A DNA stretch of 7,143 nucleotides from JBBRHH01 sp038222915. Its GTDB lineage: Bacteria > Planctomycetota > Phycisphaerae > Tepidisphaerales > Tepidisphaeraceae. Positions 1 through 6,000 of this stretch are shown one piece after another. The DNA is taken from contig JBBRHH010000314.1 in the NCBI GenBank assembly GCA_038222915.1, positions 1 to 7,143 of the forward strand. Direction: 5' to 3'. The notes under the pieces were generated by a model. It did not search any database, was not told the DNA's origin, and worked only from the letters and a program-made list of their open reading frames with translations. The first letter of the stretch is position 1, and each line of letters opens with the position of its first letter. The position numbers and the translations under genes are program-made.

Positions 1-1
1 G

Positions 2-1354
2 TCGGAGAAGGGTTTGTTCAACTCCGAGGCGGTGACGAAGATTGCGGAATTTATCATGACCACGCGGGGGCTGAAGTCGGCGGACGCGGTGGGGCTGCGC
101 GGGAAGATCACGGCGAACACGCTGCAGACACAGTTTCTGGAACGCGAGCGGCAGAAGGTAGCCGGGGCTTCGGACAAGACGGTGCGCGAGGCGGTGATTG
201 TGGTGGATAAGGCGAACGCGGGGGCGTCGAGTGTGAAGCTGAATTACATCGTGGCGGCTGCTTCTTGGCACCCGAGCTACAAGATGCGGGCGTCGGAGGA
301 TAAGCAGAAACAGGAAGTGCAGCTTGAATATCTGGCAGCGCTCTTTCAGCAAACGGGGGAGGACTGGATGGGGGTAGATTTGACGCTGTCGACGGCGCAG
401 CCGCTTTTGAATGCGACGCCGCCGGAGTTGGCGCAGCTGGATATCGGGATAGCGCCGCGGACGCCGAACCAGGCGATCAATGTGAATGGGGTCAACAACT
501 TCGGGAAGAACACGGACGACAACAAGAAACAGGCCGAGGCTTATCGGAACGAAGCACAGCAACTGGGGAATTCGGGTCAGAAGGGTCAGGCGTATGCGCG
601 TTGGAATGACGCGGCGGCTTTGCAGCAGTCGGATGAGATCATTAATGCGGACGCGGCGCAGATCAAGGAGCAGCAGGCGAAGCGCCGGGCCGGCGGCGGG
701 CAGGAAGGGCAGAGCGTTACGTTTCACCTGGATCGGCGCTTCAGCATTCCTTGGCGCGATGATGAGCAGTTGATTGAAGTGACGCGGCTGCCGCTGAAGC
801 CGGACTACTTCTATAAGGCCGTGCCGGTTTTGACTTCGCATGTGTATCGGCTGGCGAATCTGACCAATGACAGCAAGTTCGTTTTGCTGCCGGGCGAGGC
901 GACGATGTATATCGGGAAGGATTTTGTGGGCCGGGCGACGCTGCCGCTGGTGGCGGTGGGTGAAGAGTTTACGGCCGGGTTTGGCGTTGATCCGCAATTG
1001 CAGGTGACGCGACAGCTCATGGACAAGACGCGGAACGTGCAGGGCGGCAACCAGGTGATCAAGTTGCAATACCGGATCACGCTGAGCAGCTATAAGCAGG
1101 AGAAGGTGCAGATTCAGGTGTGGGATCGGTTGCCGCATTCGGAGGCCGAGGCGGTGAACGTGACGCTGGGCGAGACGACGCCGGCGCTCAGCAAGGACGC
1201 GACGTATGCGCGTCAGGACAAGCCAAAAAATCTACTTCGCTGGGACATGAGCCTCGACAAGGGCACCAATGGCGAGAAGGCGACAAATATCGATTACAGC
1301 TTCCAGTTGGAATTCGATAAGAACGCGGCCATCGGTAACTTCCTGACCAAGTAA
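2..1354 (+). CDS. DUF4139 (MuiA-like) protein, C-terminal part; 5' end outside the window
   Basis: The frame is open from the first complete codon at base 2, so the TTG at 14 is probably internal and the true start lies upstream. The visible 450 residues carry the DUF4139 pattern: ASWHPSYK near residues 87-94, then QQTGEDW followed by LTLSTAQP near 116-134. A beta-rich C-terminal half includes LLPGEATMYIGKDFVG, GFGVDPQLQV and VWDRLPHSE. Proteins of this family (mucoidy inhibitor A-like) usually have an N-terminal DUF4140 domain and often a signal peptide; both would lie outside the window. Their biochemical role is not established. Residues about 164-236 form a very polar Asn/Gln/Lys/Ala-rich segment, likely helical or disordered, interrupting the domain. 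The gene ends at TAA 1352-1354, about 30 bp before a strong terminator, so it is the last gene of its transcript. Family assignment is firm; function is unknown. Confidence 0.85.
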   Translation, partial: SEKGLFNSEAVTKIAEFIMTTRGLKSADAVGLRGKITANTLQTQFLERERQKVAGASDKTVREAVIVVDKANAGASSVKLNYIVAAASWHPSYKMRASEDKQKQEVQLEYLAALFQQTGEDWMGVDLTLSTAQPLLNATPPELAQLDIGIAPRTPNQAINVNGVNNFGKNTDDNKKQAEAYRNEAQQLGNSGQKGQAYARWNDAAALQQSDEIINADAAQIKEQQAKRRAGGGQEGQSVTFHLDRRFSIPWRDDEQLIEVTRLPLKPDYFYKAVPVLTSHVYRLANLTNDSKFVLLPGEATMYIGKDFVGRATLPLVAVGEEFTAGFGVDPQLQVTRQLMDKTRNVQGGNQVIKLQYRITLSSYKQEKVQIQVWDRLPHSEAEAVNVTLGETTPALSKDATYARQDKPKNLLRWDMSLDKGTNGEKATNIDYSFQLEFDKNAAIGNFLTK

Positions 1355-1384
1355 CTGTTTACAACTCGATGTCGCAAAATGCCG

Positions 1385-1421
1385 CCGCCCGGGTCGATCC
1401 ATCGACCCGGGCGGTTTTTTT
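1385..1421 (+). terminator. Strong intrinsic terminator after the DUF4139 gene
   Basis: Perfect 14-bp inverted repeat: CCGCCCGGGTCGAT at 1385-1398 and ATCGACCCGGGCGG at 1401-1414, two bases apart. The innermost pairs must open, leaving a GC-rich stem of about 11 bp. Seven T follow directly (1415-1421). This is the classic Rho-independent form for the + strand and separates the upstream gene from the dcd-nrdJ operon. A short A run (1376-1379) before the stem is too weak to argue for two-way termination. Confidence 0.95.
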
Positions 1422-1666
1422 GCGCTGGGACCACATTTTGTCCCCCGCTTCTCCCCATTCGACCAACTTTTCCACGTCTTCAATGTGTGCAGAGTGTGTA
1501 AAACATGCGCTGAGGAGGGTTTTTCCTTGCATGCGACTTTGTGATGCTGTTAGGCTTCCGTCCGCCGATGTTGTGGAGGGTCAATTCTTCGTTGAATGGC
1601 GCCGCAGGAAATCGACGAACGGCTAACGCCAGTATTCTCAAAATGTTGCGCGCTGGACGATCCAAA
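1422..1666. other. Intergenic stretch without a supported gene
   Basis: These 245 bases lie between the terminator and the first NrdR-like box. Reading frames here are short on both strands and resemble no protein I know. An AGGAGG at 1513-1518 is followed 12 bases later by ATG 1531, which opens only 31 codons. I see no tRNA-like fold, tandem repeat or mobile-element end. Confidence 0.6.
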
Positions 1667-1682
1667 GTGCCACATTTAGTGA
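1667..1682 (+). promoter_or_regulatory. Distal NrdR box (weaker match)
   Basis: The 16-mer GTGCCACATTTAGTGA keeps the six core positions of the NrdR box consensus acaCwAtATaTwGtgt: C1670, A1672, A1674, T1675, T1677 and G1679. Its outer positions diverge, giving about 9 of 16 matches. Alone it would not be convincing. It starts exactly 31 bp before the stronger proximal box, leaving a 15-bp spacer. That is the tandem arrangement known for NrdR operators, with both sites on the same face of the helix. The match and spacing are seen in the sequence; NrdR binding is inferred. Confidence 0.75.
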
Positions 1683-1690
1683 ATTTTTCG

Positions 1691-1718
1691 TTGCTGAACA
1701 CAAGATATAGTGTATAGT
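1691..1718 (+). promoter_or_regulatory. Probable sigma70-type promoter of the dcd-nrdJ operon
   Basis: TTGCTG (1691-1696) serves as -35 and TATAGT (1713-1718) as -10, with a 16-bp spacer. The -10 lies in the second copy of a tandem heptamer, TATAGTG TATAGTG (1706-1719); the first copy belongs to the NrdR box. Predicted transcription start is near 1725. The hexamers are moderate matches, but overlap with the NrdR box supports a promoter here. The organism's sigma-factor preferences are unknown. Confidence 0.65.
1698..1713 (+). promoter_or_regulatory. Proximal NrdR box (near-consensus)
   Basis: ACACAAGATATAGTGT matches the NrdR box consensus acaCwAtATaTwGtgt at 15 of 16 positions; only G1704 differs. 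NrdR is the nucleotide-sensing repressor of ribonucleotide reductase genes in most bacteria. The box lies between the proposed -35 and -10 elements and its last base is the first base of the -10, so a bound repressor would block RNA polymerase. The downstream operon ends in a ribonucleotide reductase gene, which agrees with this reading. Confidence 0.88.
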
Positions 1719-1969
1719 GAGAACTTCGCACAGTATGCCGCGTTGAGCCCGCGGGACAACGGGTTTGGTGTTTTGGCCGGTCTCGAGAGGCACCGAAATT
1801 GCGAAATGTTCGCGACGGGTTTAGAAACAGTGGTGGAACCGCTGGGCAGTTTCGCGGGTGCGATTCGGCCGGGAACTGAACAGGATTTAACAGCGTTGTT
1901 GCTTGTGCCGCGCCGGCCATGGATTCGAACCGGCGTCGCAGGCAATCGCGCCTTGCCGGGGAAAGTGAT
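1719..1969 (+). other. Long untranslated leader of the dcd operon
   Basis: If transcription starts near 1725, about 245 nt precede the dcd start codon. Short inverted repeats are visible: CCCGCGGG at 1748-1755, GCGAA/TTCGC at 1801-1813, and CGCCGG (1911-1916) with CCGGCG (1930-1935) around a 13-nt loop just upstream of the dcd ribosome site. No cobalamin riboswitch B12-box or other riboswitch core that I know is present. A GTG-initiated frame from 1710 overlaps dcd in another phase and has no ribosome site. The leader may be regulatory or simply unstructured spacer. Confidence 0.45.
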
Positions 1970-2542
1970 ATGCCGGTTCTGTGCGATACCCAAATCCGTG
2001 AATTGATTGGCATCGAGCCGTTTGCCGAGAACGACAAGCGGCCGGGTCATGTGAGTTATGGCGTCTCGTCGTATGGCTACGACATCCGTGTGGGATCGCT
2101 CTTTAAGATCTTCACGAATGTGTCGCCGGATGGCGGGGCCGCGATTGTGGACCCGAAGAGATTTACTGAAGACTATTTTGTCACGATCGATACGAATCAC
2201 ACCGGGAAAGACCATGTGATTGTTCCGCCCAACAGCTTTGCGCTGGCGGAGACGGTGGAATATGTGGCCATCCCGCGCAACGTGCTGGCGATCTGTGTCG
2301 GCAAGAGCACTTATGCTCGCTGCGGCATCATTGTGAACGTAACGCCGATTGAGCCGGAGTGGCGCGGGAAGATCACTCTGGAGATTTCCAACACGACCCC
2401 CCTGCCGGCGAAGATCTATGCCAATGAAGGGATCGCGCAACTCATCTTCCTGAAGGCGGATCGGGTTTGTGCGCGGAGTTATGCGGACAAAAAGGGAAAG
2501 TATCAGGACCAGGTTGGATTGACACTTCCGAAGGTGGATTAA
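1970..2542 (+). CDS. dcd: dCTP deaminase
   Basis: Deaminates dCTP to dUTP and ammonia in the cytoplasm; dUTPase and thymidylate synthase then lead to dTTP. The 190-residue product is close to the E. coli enzyme's 193. Family motifs are VSYGVSSYGYDIRVG (28-42), GKSTYARCGIIVNVTP (111-126) and LEISNTTPLPAKIYANEG (137-154). By analogy with E. coli Dcd the catalytic glutamate is E138, and K112, S113 and R117 sit at the R110/S111/R115 positions. Start: ATG 1970 gives the MPVLCDTQIREL beginning typical of Dcd, with GGGGAAAG at 1958-1965 as ribosome site. The in-frame ATG at 1919 would add 17 Arg-rich residues unlike the family and lacks a clear site. It is first in an apparent operon with the lipoprotein (43 bp downstream) and nrdJ, behind NrdR-like boxes. 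A bifunctional deaminase/dUTPase activity cannot be excluded from sequence. Confidence 0.95.
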   Translation: MPVLCDTQIRELIGIEPFAENDKRPGHVSYGVSSYGYDIRVGSLFKIFTNVSPDGGAAIVDPKRFTEDYFVTIDTNHTGKDHVIVPPNSFALAETVEYVAIPRNVLAICVGKSTYARCGIIVNVTPIEPEWRGKITLEISNTTPLPAKIYANEGIAQLIFLKADRVCARSYADKKGKYQDQVGLTLPKVD

Positions 2543-2585
2543 GACGCGCGATCGGTTTGGTTGGCCCATTAGGAAAGGCACAGTC

Positions 2586-2954
2586 ATGGCTGCCTCACGC
2601 CCTCACATTTTTACAACGTTATTACTGGCGTGTGTCTTTGCCGGATGTGCGAAGGACCATGGGATGACCAAGCCGGTGAGCGTTGGCGAGATGCCCGCGC
2701 AGCGGCGGCATGGGCTGACGCAGGGCGACTGGACGCTGCTGCATACGGCCAACGCATTTACATATAACCCGCCACAGGGCGTGATTCGGATTGACGACAT
2801 TACCGCGCTGAAGAATGTGGTGGATGACACGCGGATCAATCCCAATACGGCGGTGCTGGTGGATCCGAAGAATGGGATTCAGGTTGGGCCGGATAAGCTG
2901 CTGGCGGGGCCGCTGCCGGCGGATCACAAGTACGAGCTTTGGTGGAAAAGATAA
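2586..2954 (+). CDS. Small predicted lipoprotein of unknown function
   Basis: Encodes 122 residues that I do not recognise. Residues 1-21 look like a short lipoprotein signal: a weakly charged start, the hydrophobic run IFTTLLLACVFAG and a lipobox-like FAGC with C21 as the lipidation site. This predicts export and membrane anchoring. The mature part of about 100 residues is hydrophilic, with no further membrane segment and no cysteine after C21, and ends in the aromatic, basic YELWWKR. AGGAAAGG (2571-2578), 7 bases before ATG, is a good ribosome site. The gene lies 43 bp after dcd and 79 bp before nrdJ on the same strand, so it is probably cotranscribed with both. An envelope protein between two cytoplasmic nucleotide enzymes is unexpected; it may be a passenger. 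That it is a real gene is supported by the ribosome site, signal and spacing. Confidence 0.75.
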   Translation: MAASRPHIFTTLLLACVFAGCAKDHGMTKPVSVGEMPAQRRHGLTQGDWTLLHTANAFTYNPPQGVIRIDDITALKNVVDDTRINPNTAVLVDPKNGIQVGPDKLLAGPLPADHKYELWWKR

Positions 2955-2961
2955 ACAAGTA

Positions 2962-2981
2962 GGGTCTGGCTTGCCGGACCC
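2962..2981 (+). repeat. Hairpin between the lipoprotein gene and nrdJ
   Basis: GGGTCTGGC (2962-2970) and GCCGGACCC (2973-2981) form a 9-bp stem with one U-G wobble around TT; the innermost pair probably opens to give a small loop. The sequence after it (ATTTCAAATATT) is AT-rich but has no T run, so it is not a standard intrinsic terminator. It could tune read-through or protect an mRNA end between the first two genes and nrdJ. Confidence 0.5.
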
Positions 2982-3033
2982 ATTTCAAATATTCGCGAAG
3001 TTAACGGACTAACTCAAGGGACAGGAAAAGAAC

Positions 3034-6000
3034 ATGAAAATTACACGCCGCTTCACAAAACAAGGCCAGGATGCTTACTCGACGGTGGAATATGACAAGC
3101 GGACCAGCCGCATCAGCAACCCGGACGGGTCGGTTGTGTTCGAGATGCGTGACGCGGAAATTCCCAAGCAGTGGTCGCAACTGGCCACCGACATCATGGT
3201 GAGCAAGTATTTTCGCAAGGCCGGCGTGCCGCAGGTGGATGAAGCGGGGCAGCCGATTCGCGACGCGCAGGGGAACGTGGTGACCGGGCCGGAGAAGTCG
3301 GCCAAGCAGGTGATCAACCGGTTGGCCGGTTGCTGGCGGTATTGGGGCGAGAAGTATGGGTACTTTGACACGGCCGAGGATGCGCAGGCGTTTTATGACG
3401 AGCTTTCGTACATGCTGCTGCATCAGATGTGCGCTCCGAATTCGCCGCAGTGGTTTAACACGGGCTTGAACTTTGCCTATGGGATTACCGGGCCGAGCCA
3501 AGGGCACTATTACTGCGATCCGCGCAGCGGCGAACTGCTGAAGAGCAAAGACGCCTACTCGCATCCGCAGCCGCATGCGTGCTTTATTCAGTCGGTCTCG
3601 GATGACCTGGTGAACTCCGGCGGCATCATGGACCTGTGGACGCGGGAGGCCCGCCTGTTCAAATACGGTTCGGGGACCGGTTCCAACTTTTCCCGTCTCC
3701 GCGGTGAGAACGAGCCGCTTTCGGGCGGCGGCAAGTCGTCGGGGCTTATGTCGTTTTTGAAGATCGGCGATCGGGCGGCCGGCGCGATTAAGTCGGGCGG
3801 GACCACGCGTCGGGCCGCGAAGATGGTTTGCCTTGATCTGGATCACCCGGATGTCGAGCTGTTCGTTAACTGGAAAGTGCGCGAGGAAATCAAAGTGGCG
3901 GCGCTGGCCGAGGGGATGAAGCATTTGCCCAAGGAGCATCGCGATCTGGCCGTGAAGCTTGGGCTGAAGCTGGATTATGATTTTAATGGTGAGGCGTATT
4001 TTACCGTCTCCGGGCAGAACTCGAATAACTCGGTGCGGATCCCGAACCGGTTCTTTAAATCGGTCGAGGAAGATGGGGATTGGAACCTGACCTGGCGCAC
4101 CAACCGCAAGGTGGCCAAGACGCTCAAGGCGCGCGATCTCTGGGATCAGATTGCCTTCGCTGCCTGGCGCTGCGCCGATCCGGGTGTGCAGTATGACGAC
4201 ACGATCAACCAGTGGCACACCTGCCCGCGATCGGGCCGGATCAACGCGTCCAACCCGTGCGTGACCGGCGACACCCGCGTGCTTACGCCCGGCGGCATCT
4301 GGCGGCGGATCGATCAGATGATCCACCTGCCTGCACGCGTGATCACCAATGTGGACGCGCAGGAAATTCACATTACCGATGGCGCGTTTCCGACTGGCAC
4401 CAAGGAAGTTTTTGAGCTGCGAACCGTCGGCGGCTATTCGCTGAAGCTTACGGCCGATCACAAGATCTGGACCCGTTCCCGCGGCTGGGTCGAGGCGAAA
4501 GACCTCACTGCCGAAGATGAGATCAAACTTCCGTCGGAGCCGGCGGTCGTGCATGAAATTGGCGAACCTCAGGATGCGCGCTTCTTCCAGCTTGTCGGCC
4601 TGTTTCTCTCTGATGCCAACAACAACTCGACTTCGCTTAACCTCAAGGCGGCGCTGCGTTCGACGGATCTGGTGGAAGATTTCGCCCAATATGTGGCCGA
4701 GAAGTGGGACCGGCAGTCGGCCTATCCCGATGACTATGTCAACGATGACATGCTCAACGACGCGGCGCTGAATCGTGAACCGCAGACGCTCAACACGACG
4801 CTGACCGATCGCCGGCTGATCAGCCGCCTTGGCTCGTTCCTTCGCGCCGACGCGGCCAGCGCCACCACGCGCCGCCTGGCGGATGAAACCTTCACCGCCG
4901 GCCTGCCCGCGCAGCGCCATTTACTTCGCGCTCTTTTCACGGCCGACGGCATTGTGACCAACAACACCGTCGAGCTGCACAGCGCTTCCGAAGGGCTGCT
5001 GCAGGATGTTCAACTGATCCTGCTGGGCTTCGGCGTGCAGTCGGCCGTGACCACCGCAACTCCGTCAATCAGCGGAGGCTCTCCTGACCGACAGAACACT
5101 GGTTCTGGCAATGGCAACGCAGATACGAGACGCCACGGCCTGCGTATCGATTCAGGGAGCCTCCGATCTTTTGCTAAACACGTCGGGATACTCCCCGGCA
5201 AAAAGCTCGAGCAACTGGCCCACACGGTCATGCTCTCGCTGGGCTCGCGCTCGGCAAACCTCGGCAGCGAGAACTGGGAGCAGGTTTCGACGTTTACGCC
5301 GCTGGGCAAGCAGCAGGTGTTTGACCTGACCGAGCCGATGACCTCTTCGTTCATCGCCAACGGCATCACCGTGCACAACTGCTCGGAATATATGTTCCTG
5401 GACGACACGGCGTGCAACCTCGCCTCGCTCAATGTTCTCACGTTCTTCGATTCCGACTCGCGGCGCTTCGACGTCGAAGGGTACAAGCATGCGATTCGTC
5501 TCTGGACGATCGTGCTGGAAGTGTCGGTGTTGATGGCGAGCTTCCCATCCGAGGAAATCGCGACGCTGTCGTACAAGTTCCGCACGCTGGGCCTGGGCTA
5601 TGCGAACCTGGGCGCGATGCTGATGCAGGCCGGCATTCCTTATGACAGTGAGCGCGGCCGGGCGATTTGCGCGGCCCTGACTTCGATTCTCACCGGCGAG
5701 TCTTACGCCACCAGCGCGGAGATGGCCGGCGAGCACGGCGCGTTCCCGGGCTACGATGAAAACCGTCAGGACACGCTGCGCGTGATCCGCAATCATCGCC
5801 GGGCCGCCTATAACGTTCCCCATTCTTCCCCATCCTCGACACCCTCGCCCAGCAATCTGGGCGAGGGTCGGGGTGAGGGTGCTGCATTTCTACGCCACCT
5901 TGGCGCTTATGAAGGTTTGGAGATCAAACCGGTTGGCCTTGATGCCGAGCAGTTCTCCGATGCCGATCCGCTTGCGGACCGCAACATGCTCTCGGCCGCC

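Noticed and set aside
1531..1626. 31-codon frame after an AGGAGG
   Set aside because: The spacing is 12 bases, the product resembles nothing, and no promoter is visible between it and the upstream terminator.
1917..1940. tRNA-like T-arm on the - strand (GGATTCGAACC read in reverse)
   Set aside because: The complementary strand has the TTCGAAT loop, but its flanks (GCCGG and CCATG) pair at only two positions, and no acceptor, anticodon or D arms follow.
1919..1969. Upstream start for dcd adding 17 residues
   Set aside because: The extension is Arg-rich and absent from Dcd proteins, and the ATG at 1970 has both the ribosome site and the family-typical N-terminus.
1719..1969. Cobalamin riboswitch controlling the B12-dependent reductase
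   Set aside because: Looked for the B12-box and core helices in the leader and before nrdJ; none found.
1710..2006. GTG-initiated 98-codon frame across the leader and the dcd start
   Set aside because: It starts at or before the predicted transcription start, has no ribosome site, overlaps dcd in another phase and resembles nothing known.
3001..4920. Long - strand reading frame of 639 codons
   Set aside because: It lies opposite nrdJ and is Arg/Pro/His-rich with no family likeness. It arises from GC-rich codon structure, while the + frame shows conserved reductase and intein motifs throughout.
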